A stretch of DNA of 64,000 bases from JAWLHU01 sp049324875 (lineage in GTDB: Bacteria; Bacillota; Sulfobacillia; Symbiobacteriales; Symbiobacteriaceae): NCBI GenBank assembly GCA_049324875.1, contig JBMONC010000006.1:67558-131557 (forward strand). Reading direction: 5' to 3'. Under the pieces are notes generated by a model. The model ran no database searches. It worked only from the letters and a program-made list of their open reading frames with translations, and was not told the DNA's origin. The translations under genes were made by a program, and so were the position numbers. Within the stretch, counting starts at the first letter, position 1. The number at the start of each line of letters is the position of its first letter. Shown one piece after another: positions 25,580 to 32,780 of this stretch.

Positions 25580-25657
25580 ATGAGCAAGCTGGATGATCGT
25601 CTCTTCTGGCTGATCTTCCTGACGCTCTTGCTGAAGCTCCTATCCCTTAACTTCTAA
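25580..25657 (+). CDS. 25-residue single-TM peptide in element 1
   Basis: A very short reading frame with a strong ribosome binding site (AAAGGGGGTGGAAGC before ATG). It starts with a charged MSKLDDR and continues as one hydrophobic helix (LFWLIFLTLLLKLLS). Tiny membrane peptides like this are common in phage-related regions and in sporulation loci. It is preceded by a terminator at 25501-25533 and followed by a stem at 25709-25735. No function can be assigned. Confidence 0.45.
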   Translation: MSKLDDRLFWLIFLTLLLKLLSLNF

Positions 25658-25708
25658 GGGGTAGGGAGAAGAACCCTGCCCCTCGATGCTGACAGACAAC
25701 GGTGGCCG

Positions 25709-25735
25709 CCAGGCCCGGTGTGCAAGCACCGGGCC
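25709..25735 (+). terminator. Hairpin downstream of the 25-residue peptide
   Basis: AGGCCCGGTG pairs perfectly with CACCGGGCCT around TGCAAG. It lies about 50 bp past the small gene and probably ends transcription before the right end of element 1. Confidence 0.6.
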
Positions 25736-25921
25736 TGTACCAGTTTGGCCCAACCGTCAGGCTCTCATACGGCCGGTTACGACAGCCCACCACGCGGCCC
25801 GAGCAGAATCATGACAATCCCGAAAACGAGCCAGACTGGGTACAGAGTGCGGGTCCACATGTGGTGAAAAACCCGGGCGCAATATGGCGATCACTGATGT
25901 GTATTTCTCGTAACCAACGCC

Positions 25922-25928
25922 AAGATGT
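25922..25928. repeat. Element 1 right attachment core
   Basis: AAGATGT, identical to 23165-23171. Host coding sequence (middle segment of the lipoprotein gene) begins to its right. Confidence 0.7.
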
Positions 25929-26296
25929 CGGTGTAGTACTGCCCGATTGTGGGATGCTCCAGGATCAGCCCGACCTCCCGGTTGTTGGCCGGTGAGTTGT
26001 AGGACCAGTTGATGGAGGAGACCAGCACCCGCTCCCCGTCCACCACCAGCCCCTTGTTGTGCAACTTGGTCAGCCGGGCCAGGTCGGTCCGCATCAGCCG
26101 CGCCTGCATGTCCAGCCCTTCCTCACTGGCGATCCGGTTGACGTAGGCGGCGGTCCAGGCGTTGTCCCGCGGGGCGCTGGGGTCAACCCAACTGCCCGAG
26201 AGGAGGATCCGGACCCGCACGCCCCGGCGGGCTGCCTTGATCAGCTCTTCCAGCAGCAGGTTGGGGGTTCGCTCGGGCGAACCATCCTTCGGCCCC

Positions 26297-26301
26297 CAGT
26301 G
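26297..26301. repeat. Element 2 left attachment core
   Basis: CAGTG, matching 29564-29568. The repeat is short, but the frame and protein continuity across the join support this as the crossover region. Confidence 0.6.
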
Positions 26302-26428
26302 GGCGTGCCTTCACTGCCACGTATGCCGTACATTCTCCAGGAGGGAAGAGGCGCTGCGCTTACAGGAATGGAATTCTCTACCTCGTGAGCGACACCCTCT
26401 TTCCGAACGCCGATGAGGGGGCTGGAGA

Positions 26429-27997
26429 ATGCGACGGGAGAAGCTGATCGATCCGGACAAGGTGGCGATCTACATCCGCTGGTCCACCGATGACCAGGGG
26501 GAAGGGACCACCCTGGAGGTCCAGCTGGAGGGCTGCCGCCACTATGTGCTGAGCCAGGGCTGGATCGTCAACGAGGAGCTGATCTTCGTGGATGATGGCT
26601 GGTCCGGGGGCAGCCTGGAGCGGCCGGCCTTGACCCGCCTCCGCGGGAGGGTGCAGGCGGGCGAGATCGACTGCGTGGTGGTCTTCAAGCTGGACCGGCT
26701 CAGCCGGAGCGTGATCGACATGGTCAACCTGGTCCTGGAGGAGTGGGACGGGCTGACCCATGTGAAGTCGGCCCGGGAGGCGGTGGATACGTCGTCGGCG
26801 ATGGGCAAGCAGTTCTTCTACATGCTGGTCTCCTTCGCCGAGTGGGAGCGGAGCGTGATCCGGGAGCGGACCACAGCCGGGCGGCAGGCCCGGGCGAAGG
26901 AGGGCTACAAGCCCAGCTCCAGGGCGCCCTACGGCTACCGGCACGGGGAGCGGACCGGGGCCTACGAGATCGAGGAGGGCGAGGCGCCGGTGGTCCGGCG
27001 GATCTTCGAGCTCTACGCCCGGGGGGAGGGCTCCAAGGCGATCGTCAACCAGTTGAATGGAGAGGGGCTGCGGACCCGCAGCGGGGAGATGTGGAACGAG
27101 CGGACGGTGCTCTACATGCTGAGCAACCCGGTCTACACCGGCCGGTCCATCTATGGCCGACTCACCCGGAACCCCCGGCACGCCAAGGGCGAGGGGGAGC
27201 CGTACTGGCTGAGGAATGAGCAGCCCACCGTGGTGGAGGGCTCCCCCTTCGTGCCGCCCCTGATCGCGGAGGAGCTCTTCGCCCTGGTGCAGCAGATGAA
27301 GGCGGGGCGCCGCTTCAAGAGCCGCCCGGGGGAGTGCCCCTCCCCCCGGGCGGTCGCCTCGCCCTACCTGGTGACCGGGCTGGCCAGGTGCCGGTGCGGC
27401 CACAGCCTCTACGCCCGGGTGCAGCGGAAGGGCGGGAAGCTCTACGAGTACTACGCCTGCCTGGGAAAGAAGAACAAGGGGCCGGCCTTCTGCAGCGCCA
27501 CCCCGATCCCGCGGGAGGCGCTGGACGGGGCGGTGGAGCGGGAGATCCTGGCCCGGTACGGCGACCGGCTGGCCCGGGAGCGGTTCAAGGAGGCGGTGAG
27601 CGCCAGCCTGGAGCGGGAGAGCCGGGCGGTCGACGCCTCCCTGGCCCAGGTGGCGCAGCGGCTGGAGCGGCTGGAGGCGCAGGAGCGGCAGGTCCGGCTG
27701 GACTACCGGGAGCAGCGGCTCACGGCGGCGGAGTTCCGGGCGCTCCGGAAGGATCTGCTGGAGGAGACCCAGGAGCAGCGGGCGAGGCAGGAAGAGTTGC
27801 TGGGGGCGAGGCAGCGGCTGGAGGCGGGGCAGGTGGCGCTGCGCGCCCGGCTCCAGGCGGTGGAGCGGCTGGACCGGTGGGGGGAGCTCTCCGCCGAGCA
27901 GCGGAAGATGCTCCTGACCTGCTTTCTGCGCTCCCTGCAGGCCTGGAGGGAGGCGGGTGAGACGGGGCTGCGCATCACAGCGGTCTGGACGAGTTGA
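26429..27997 (+). CDS. Large serine recombinase of element 2
   Basis: A 522-residue recombinase with the same architecture as that of element 1. The catalytic domain has Ser19 in YIRWSTDDQGEGTT, VFKLDRLSRSVIDMV and SFAEWERSVIRERTTAGR. The recombinase domain (~165-275) ends in MLSNPVYTGRSIYGRLTR. A zinc ribbon with CRCGHSLY and YYACLGKKNKGPAFC follows, then a long coiled coil (~385-480). It starts 128 bp inside the left repeat of element 2. The sequence is intact with no frameshift, so the enzyme is likely active. Its similarity to recombinase 1 suggests a common origin of both elements. Confidence 0.93.
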   Translation: MRREKLIDPDKVAIYIRWSTDDQGEGTTLEVQLEGCRHYVLSQGWIVNEELIFVDDGWSGGSLERPALTRLRGRVQAGEIDCVVVFKLDRLSRSVIDMVNLVLEEWDGLTHVKSAREAVDTSSAMGKQFFYMLVSFAEWERSVIRERTTAGRQARAKEGYKPSSRAPYGYRHGERTGAYEIEEGEAPVVRRIFELYARGEGSKAIVNQLNGEGLRTRSGEMWNERTVLYMLSNPVYTGRSIYGRLTRNPRHAKGEGEPYWLRNEQPTVVEGSPFVPPLIAEELFALVQQMKAGRRFKSRPGECPSPRAVASPYLVTGLARCRCGHSLYARVQRKGGKLYEYYACLGKKNKGPAFCSATPIPREALDGAVEREILARYGDRLARERFKEAVSASLERESRAVDASLAQVAQRLERLEAQERQVRLDYREQRLTAAEFRALRKDLLEETQEQRARQEELLGARQRLEAGQVALRARLQAVERLDRWGELSAEQRKMLLTCFLRSLQAWREAGETGLRITAVWTS

Positions 27998-28102
27998 ACC
28001 GCCACCCCGCCCTGGCAGCAATCAGTGCCTGTGCAAATTTTCGCAAGTGAAGAGGATTTGGCGCAAGGTTCGGTGAATAGGTAGATCCTGCGAGGTGATG
28101 GT

Positions 28103-28285
28103 ATGAAGGTGGCCATGTGGATTGGCCTGTGGGTCCTCATGGACCTCCTGGCCTACGGGATCCTCTTTGGTCTGAACCAGAAACCCGCCCTTCACACCCT
28201 CTTCCTGATCAGCGCCGGCAACCTGGTGGTCCTGCTGGTCCTGGAGGAGGTCCTTCGCCGGTACCGGCGGGAAGCAGCGTCGTAG
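28103..28285 (+). CDS. 60-residue two-TM membrane protein in element 2
   Basis: Two hydrophobic helices (residues about 4-24 and 30-48) and a basic tail (EEVLRRYRREAAS). GCGAGGTGATGGT precedes the ATG. It follows the recombinase by about 105 bp. No family is recognised; it is a passenger gene of the element. Confidence 0.55.
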   Translation: MKVAMWIGLWVLMDLLAYGILFGLNQKPALHTLFLISAGNLVVLLVLEEVLRRYRREAAS

Positions 28286-28293
28286 ATGGACGA

Positions 28294-28331
28294 CACCGGG
28301 CACAGGGATCGCTGTGCCCGGTGCTCTGTTT
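28294..28331 (+). terminator. Terminator after the 60-residue membrane protein
   Basis: CACCGGGCACAG at 28294-28305 pairs perfectly with CTGTGCCCGGTG at 28312-28323, followed by CTCTGTTTT. It separates the recombinase transcript from the VOC gene. Confidence 0.85.
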
Positions 28332-28419
28332 TGGCTCCGTGTCGGGGCGCCGTCCCCGTATACAAATGATGACGCCGGTGGTACCCTGCTGGTAAGCAGC
28401 ACGATGAGGAGTGGCAGGC

Positions 28420-28824
28420 GTGACCAACCAGAAGATCATCCCGTTCCTGATGTTCACGGGCCAGGCCGAAGAGGCGATGAACTACTATCGCTCCCTCTTC
28501 GACCGGTCGGAGATCCTCAGCATTCGCCGGTACGGCCCGAACGAGGACGGGGTAGAGGGCAGCGTCATGCACGCCACCTTCTCACTGAACGGACAGATCT
28601 TCATGTGCATCGACAGCTCCATCCAGCACGGGTTTGGCTTCACCCCCTCCCTCTCGCTTTACGTGACCTGTGAGACGGAGGAGGAGATCGACCGGCTCTT
28701 TGGGAAGCTGTCGGATGGGGGAGCGGTGCTGATGCCCCTGGATGCCTACCCCTTCAGCCCCAGATATGCCTGGGTGTCGGACCGGTTCGGGGTCTCTTGG
28801 CAATTGGCGTTGGTGCACGAATAG
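28420..28824 (+). CDS. VOC superfamily (PhnB-like) protein in element 2
   Basis: A 134-residue protein of the vicinal-oxygen-chelate fold, PhnB/DUF1338-type group. Visible are KIIPFLMFTGQAEEAMNYY at the start, IRRYGPNEDG in the middle, and a C-terminal YPFSPRYAWVSDRFGVSWQL, the typical end of this family. Members bind small ligands or act as metal-dependent enzymes; the function here is unknown. The GTG at 28420 follows GAGGAG by 8 bp. It is a passenger gene not needed for recombination. Confidence 0.8.
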   Translation: MTNQKIIPFLMFTGQAEEAMNYYRSLFDRSEILSIRRYGPNEDGVEGSVMHATFSLNGQIFMCIDSSIQHGFGFTPSLSLYVTCETEEEIDRLFGKLSDGGAVLMPLDAYPFSPRYAWVSDRFGVSWQLALVHE

Positions 28825-29208
28825 TCACTTTGTCGAACACGGGAAGGCTCTGTCGACAGTTGACGATCGAAACACAGAACGCACTTCCAGTCTTCGACGG
28901 ACAGGGAGTGCGTTCCGTGTTAACCTATATGTGGGAGTACATGCAGGCCTGCCTCCGAAAGGAGGATGCCAACGGTGAAGATCAGCATCCATTTCACCAT
29001 CGAGTTGAGCGTCAGCAACATGCGGACTCCCAGGCACCCCCATCCGGGTGCCGTTTTCATGATTGCCTCGCTCCGACCTTCGCTATGCACCTGCAGCTTC
29101 ATTCCACCTATCGCCCCCGGTCGAACCATCGCTTCCGGTCCGGGATTTCCCTGGAGAGCTCTCGGTCGATGTCCCTTACGCGCCCGGCGGTCCGTGGCGG
29201 GTGGCGTC
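28825..29208. other. Gene-poor stretch of element 2
   Basis: No convincing gene is seen. A long imperfect palindrome lies at about 28870-28921 (ACAC-GAACGCACT paired with AGTGCGTTC-GTGT), possibly the terminator of the VOC gene. A second stem, GGCACCC paired with GGGTGCC followed by GTTTTC, lies at about 29033-29058. A GAAAGGAGG box at about 28957 precedes a GTG that opens KISIHFTIELS..., but that frame runs through the second stem and is doubtful. Confidence 0.5.
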
Positions 29209-29367
29209 TTACGCCTCCTGCTTCGCCTTCCGCTCCTCGCTCATCCGGCGGATCAGGTGCTGGGCCAGGAAGGTGGCCCAGAGCTGCAGCCCCCGCTCCA
29301 CCGCCTCAGGGTCGTGGACGTAGCTGTGGGTCACATGGACCGTATACTCCTTGGGCTTTCTTGCCAC
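29209..29367 (-). CDS. Small protein of element 2, candidate recombination directionality factor
   Basis: A 52-residue basic protein starting VARKPKEYTVHVTHSYVHD. It is the homologue of the 55-residue protein of element 1, aligning without gaps through DP, VERG, WA and LA. It is encoded on the opposite strand from its recombinase, near the right end of the element. A strong AAGGGGGG box precedes the GTG. Separate orientation from the recombinase would allow independent control of excision. The role is inferred from its shared presence in both elements. Confidence 0.65.
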   Translation of the reverse strand: MARKPKEYTVHVTHSYVHDPEAVERGLQLWATFLAQHLIRRMSEERKAKQEA

Positions 29368-29454
29368 CCTGATCCCCCCTTTCTTCAGACTTGACACACA
29401 GATTCTTCCAGAATCCCTCTCCTCCCTTGACCCCCTCGGAGAAAACCGGGCGCG

Positions 29455-29475
29455 AAAAAGCCGCCCCGAGGGCGG
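29455..29475 (-). terminator. Terminator just inside the right end of element 2
   Basis: Read on the minus strand, CCGCCC pairs with GGGCGG and is followed by CTTTTT. It stops transcription entering the element from the truncated lipoprotein gene, upstream of the small gene at 29209-29367. Confidence 0.65.
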
Positions 29476-29541
29476 TCCGGGCTTGGCGATGAGAAAGGGC
29501 GCTACGGCGAGCGATCGGGCCAAAACCCTGCCACAGCTCCC

Positions 29542-31011
29542 CTAGCCGGTCAGGAATTCGGCGCAGTGCACTTGGATGTACATCTGCTGCACCAGGATCG
29601 ACCGTTGGGCGCCCCGGATCAGGCCGGTCAGCCCCTTGGTCTCCAGCAGGGCGTGGTCGGGCGCCAGCACCGGGGTGACACGGACCGGCTCGGTCACCGT
29701 CACCGGGCGGAAGGGGTGCGGGTACTGCCCGGTGGGCAGTTCGGTCTCCGGGCTGGAGCCGGGCGGCGGCGGACCGAAGGGGTCGCCGTCCTCCCGGTAG
29801 GGGAAGATGTCCCCGTGGCCGGGGTTCCAGTCGGCGGCGAAGACCCGGCTCAGGTAGCGGGCCAGCCCGGGGTCCTGCACCACCACGCCCCAGCCCCGGT
29901 TGCCGGCGCTGTTGTCGACCGGCACCCCGGAGCGGCCCAGGTTCTCGGACTGGACGAAGACCGCCCGTCCATCGACCACGCCGTACTTGGCGTGGTTGAA
30001 GACGTACCGGCCTACCACGCCGGCCCCGGGCTGGTTCATGATCCAGCGCACCTCGCCCCCGGCCTCGTGGACCAGTTGCGCCACAAAGCGCTCCTGATCG
30101 CTCAGGGCGCCGAGGCTGGAGGCCTCCATCAGCAGGCGGACCTGCACGCCGCGACCGGCGGCTTCGGCCAGCTTCCCGGCCACCAGCAGGTTGGTAAAGC
30201 TATAGACATTCAGGTCGATCCGCTCCCGGGCGCCGTCGATCAGCCCGGCCAGGATCCGGTAGGAGCTGTCGGGGCTGGCATAGGCGGTGACGCCCCGCAC
30301 GGTGAAGCTGGGGTAGGGGAAGAAGGTCTGCCCGGGCCGCAGCACCCGGCGGTCCAGCCAGTCGCTCCCCTGCCGCCAGTCGGCGGCCGAATCGGTGTCG
30401 GGACGGTAGGGGCCGGGGGCGCGCCCGCCCCAGCCGGCCTCGTCGCGGGCCCGGTCCAGCACCTCGCCCGGGGCCGGGGGTGGCGCCCCGCTCCCCCGCC
30501 AGCCCAGCGGGGCACCGCCGGCCGGGGATCCCCAGAAGAGCTGATCCACCACCTGACCCTGCGGGCCCCGCAGGACCACAGCGCCCGCCTCCCGCCGGAG
30601 GAGCCAGCCGGCCCCGCCGTTCATCCGGGGCGGCCCCCCGGACGCACCGGGGCCCCAGACCGCATCGGGCGGAAAGGCCATCACCTGCTCGAAGCCGGCG
30701 GCGCTCCGGGCAGCGTAGAAGGTCTGCCCCGGCCCGACGGCCGCCCCGGATGGGAAGAGGGCCCGCACCTTCCCATCGCCCAGCGACCAGCCCGCCAGGT
30801 CCAGCGGGTAGGGCCCCGGGTTGTAGAGACGGACGTACTGATCGGCTCCCCCACCGGCAGAGCCGGCTGCGTAGACCTCCACCAGCATCGGATGGCCCGG
30901 CGCCTCCTCTCCCGGCCCTCCAGCCGGCAGGGCACAGCCGGCCAGCACCAGCAGGACGGCCACCAGGGCCACAGCTCGCCGCCGGGGCCACCTGCGTCTC
31001 GGCATGCGCAT
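29542..31011 (-). CDS. 5' segment of the interrupted phospholipase-D-like lipoprotein gene
   Basis: As it stands this encodes 489 residues, the last six or so being element-derived (AEFLTG after QVHC). The segment has a lipoprotein signal (AVALVAVLLVLAGCALP), a first lamin-tail domain (~residues 40-160; LVEVYAAGS, YVRLYNPGPYPLDLAGWSLG), and the first half of a PLD domain with the HKD motif HAKYGVVDGRAVFVQSENLG. The second HKD is missing here and lies in the middle segment. The ATG at 31011 follows GGAGGT by 7 bp. The full protein after removal of both elements is 764 residues and is predicted to be an extracellular membrane-anchored PLD-family nuclease or phospholipase. Confidence 0.85.
   Translation of the reverse strand: MRMPRRRWPRRRAVALVAVLLVLAGCALPAGGPGEEAPGHPMLVEVYAAGSAGGGADQYVRLYNPGPYPLDLAGWSLGDGKVRALFPSGAAVGPGQTFYAARSAAGFEQVMAFPPDAVWGPGASGGPPRMNGGAGWLLRREAGAVVLRGPQGQVVDQLFWGSPAGGAPLGWRGSGAPPPAPGEVLDRARDEAGWGGRAPGPYRPDTDSAADWRQGSDWLDRRVLRPGQTFFPYPSFTVRGVTAYASPDSSYRILAGLIDGARERIDLNVYSFTNLLVAGKLAEAAGRGVQVRLLMEASSLGALSDQERFVAQLVHEAGGEVRWIMNQPGAGVVGRYVFNHAKYGVVDGRAVFVQSENLGRSGVPVDNSAGNRGWGVVVQDPGLARYLSRVFAADWNPGHGDIFPYREDGDPFGPPPPGSSPETELPTGQYPHPFRPVTVTEPVRVTPVLAPDHALLETKGLTGLIRGAQRSILVQQMYIQVHCAEFLTG
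29564..29568. repeat. Element 2 right attachment core
   Basis: CAGTG, identical to 26297-26301. Host 5' coding sequence continues to its right. Confidence 0.6.
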
Positions 31012-31108
31012 GGGGACCACCTCCCTTCCCGAAATACCACCTCTTTCCATCCCAACTGGATCGATCCTCCCCGGCCCTCCCGTTTCTCCCGGGAAGAGAT
31101 AAGCAGGA

Positions 31109-31138
31109 GCGCCTGCCCGGTAGTGGGGCAGGCGCTTC
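31109..31138. terminator. Terminator of the 250-residue membrane protein gene
   Basis: AGCGCCTGCCC pairs with GGGCAGGCGCTT-like sequence around GGTAGTG. It lies between the stop at 31159 and the lipoprotein start at 31011, both on the minus strand. Confidence 0.6.
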
Positions 31139-31158
31139 GCGATCGCGTTCTGTCCGGT

Positions 31159-31911
31159 TCAGCCCAGGAAGATGCCGGCGTGCAGGGCGAACTGCCCCAC
31201 CAGGACCGAGCCCAGGGCCGAGGCCCAGATCGGCGACTGCCAGCGGGGGAAGAGGCGATGCCCCGCCGCCACAAGGCTCAGGGGTGCCAGGAGCGAGAAG
31301 GTGGCCCAGAGGCTGAGCGCCAGCACCGGAGCGCCGCCGCCGAAGAGCAGGGTGTCCACCAGGGCCAACAGCGTCACGCCCAGGCCGGTTGCCACCACCC
31401 GGGCCGGCATCCCATAGGGGGTCATCTTCACCACGACCTGATCCCCGCCGTGACTGCCCACCAGGGCGCCCAACAGGAGCGTGCCCAGGCCGCCGAAGAG
31501 GGCGGCTGAGCCGGCAAAGGCAGCCATGACCAGCGCCGTTCCCTCGGTCGCTGTCGACTGTTCCAGGCTGACAAAGAGGACGGTCGTAACGCTGATGATG
31601 AGCGCTTCGCGCCCCCGGACCCGCCGCCGCTCGGCGGGATATCGCCGCGCCCATGCCCAGGAGTAGGCGAGCAGCATCAGCGCGGCGGGCAGCACCACCG
31701 CCAGGCAGAGCCAGAGCGGCCCGCCGCAGAGCAGCAGGAAGACCAGGCTGAGAGCGGCCAGCGGGCCCGGAACCAGCCCGCCGATCCGCCACGCCAGGGG
31801 CGGGTGATCCCGCACAAGCCCGGTGTCGCTGTCCAGCAGCACCACGGTTACCAGCGTTCCCACAGCCCATGCGAGGAGCTGCAGGCCCAGCACACCCACC
31901 CACCAAGGCAT
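31159..31911 (-). CDS. Polytopic membrane protein of unknown function
   Basis: A 250-residue protein with about seven hydrophobic segments. A charged loop, YPAERRRVRGRE, sits between helices near the middle. No family is recognised. The ATG at 31911 follows AGGGGGTG and starts MPWWVGVLGLQLLAWAVG. It is the gene directly upstream of the split lipoprotein gene and is separated from it by a terminator. Confidence 0.6.
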   Translation of the reverse strand: MPWWVGVLGLQLLAWAVGTLVTVVLLDSDTGLVRDHPPLAWRIGGLVPGPLAALSLVFLLLCGGPLWLCLAVVLPAALMLLAYSWAWARRYPAERRRVRGREALIISVTTVLFVSLEQSTATEGTALVMAAFAGSAALFGGLGTLLLGALVGSHGGDQVVVKMTPYGMPARVVATGLGVTLLALVDTLLFGGGAPVLALSLWATFSLLAPLSLVAAGHRLFPRWQSPIWASALGSVLVGQFALHAGIFLG

Positions 31912-32078
31912 AACGGGCACCCCCTGGAAGCGAACTCTCACCTCCAGTGTAGCGCCCGTTCCTTTCCCATACCTTTCCCCAACCTATCTCAATTCTATCA
32001 AAAGAGCGTACCCGGAGGGGCAACGCCCACGCGCAACAGCACCGGCATGGCTCTGCCGGCGTGGCCTCCGGGGGTAGG

Positions 32079-32780
32079 CTATCCCTCAAACTTGTACCCG
32101 ATGCCCCAGATCGTCTTTACGTATTCCGGGTGGCCCGGGTCCTGCTCGATCTTCTCCCGCAGCCGGCGGACACAGACGGTCAGAGCCGCTTCGTCACCGG
32201 TGTAGTCGGAGTGCCAGACCCGCTGCAACAGAGCCTCCCGGCTGAAGACATGGCCCGGGTGGCTCGCCAGCAGCCAGAGCAGGTCAAACTCCTTCGGGGT
32301 CAGCTCCACCTGACGGTCGCGCACCGTGACCGTCCGGGAGGACCGGTTGATCTCCATCTCCCGGAACCGGAGCGGCCGCTCCTCGGTGCTGGTGCCGCTC
32401 TGCGTCCCGCCCGTGCGGCGGAGGATCGCCCGGACCCGGAGGATCAGCTCCGAGAGCCGGAAGGGCTTGGTGAGGTAGTCGTCAGCGCCGACGTTGAAGC
32501 CGACCACCTTATCCATCTCCTCACCGCGGGCGGAGAGGATCAGACAGGGAACCGCCCCCGCCATCTGCAGCTGCGCACAGACCTCGAAGCCGTCCATCTT
32601 GGGGAGCATGATGTCCAGGATGATCAGGTCGGGTTTGGCCTCCCGGGCGACTCGGAGCGCCTCCAGGCCATCGGCGGCCCGGTAGACCTCGTAGCCCTCC
32701 TGCTGGAGCGCCTGATCCAACGCCTTCAGGATCTTGGGGTCATCATCCACCACCAGGATTCGCTTGGGAGCGTTCGTCAT
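32079..32780 (-). CDS. OmpR-family response regulator
   Basis: A 233-residue regulator. The receiver domain (~residues 6-120) has ILVVDDDPKI, phosphoacceptor Asp in LIILDIMLPKMDG, and the DDYLTKPFRLSEL switch region. The winged-helix effector (~135-230) has LTPKEFDLLWLLASHPGHVFSREALL and VCVRRLREKIEQDPGHPEYV. It is co-transcribed with the sensor kinase: the kinase stop at 32743 lies inside this gene, an overlap of 38 bp. The target genes are unknown. Confidence 0.92.
   Translation of the reverse strand: MTNAPKRILVVDDDPKILKALDQALQQEGYEVYRAADGLEALRVAREAKPDLIILDIMLPKMDGFEVCAQLQMAGAVPCLILSARGEEMDKVVGFNVGADDYLTKPFRLSELILRVRAILRRTGGTQSGTSTEERPLRFREMEINRSSRTVTVRDRQVELTPKEFDLLWLLASHPGHVFSREALLQRVWHSDYTGDEAALTVCVRRLREKIEQDPGHPEYVKTIWGIGYKFEG

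Larger units (their letters stand above)
23165..25928. mobile_element. Element 1: serine-recombinase intervening element (2,757 bp)
   Basis: The element is bounded by direct repeats AAGATGT at 23165-23171 and 25922-25928. It contains a large serine recombinase (23239-24804), a 55-residue protein (24924-25091), a 25-residue membrane peptide (25580-25657) and several terminators. Deleting one repeat plus the interior joins the middle and 3' segments of the lipoprotein gene in frame. There are no phage structural or conjugation genes, so it looks like a minimal gene-interrupting element. The exact crossover bases within or near the 7-bp repeat are not known. Confidence 0.8.
25922..26301 (-). pseudogene. 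Middle segment of the interrupted phospholipase-D-like lipoprotein gene
   Basis: The segment encodes about 125 residues running HWGPKDGSPERTPNLLLEEL, then RVRILLSGSWVD, and the second catalytic HKD motif LHNKGLVVDGERVLVSSINW. It lies between element 1 and element 2. Upstream it joins to the 5' segment (..QQMYIQVH) after loss of element 2, and downstream it joins to the 3' segment after loss of element 1. As it stands it lacks a proper start, although a GTG at 26220 opens a 109-codon frame. The last residues before its stop at 25891 are encoded by element 1. Confidence 0.8.
26297..29568. mobile_element. Element 2: serine-recombinase intervening element (3,267 bp)
   Basis: The element is bounded by direct repeats CAGTG at 26297-26301 and 29564-29568. 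It contains a large serine recombinase (26429-27997), a 60-residue membrane protein, a VOC-domain protein and the second copy of the small conserved protein (29209-29367, minus). Its removal joins ...QQMYIQVH to WGPKDGSPERTPN in the lipoprotein gene, restoring the phospholipase-D core. Like element 1 it has the recombinase just inside its left end. Confidence 0.78.

Noticed and set aside
25777..25860. 27-codon minus-strand frame with a hydrophobic stretch in element 1
   Set aside because: It starts MWTRTLYPVWLVFGIV but has no ribosome binding site, so I did not list it as a gene.
28966..29060. Small plus-strand gene starting KISIHFTIELS
   Set aside because: The frame runs without stop through a terminator-like hairpin and ends far downstream; not convincing.
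22693..31011. Simple pseudogene decay of the phospholipase-D-like gene
   Set aside because: The three segments have no internal stops or frameshifts, join exactly in frame, and the interruptions carry intact recombinases. Decay alone would not give this.
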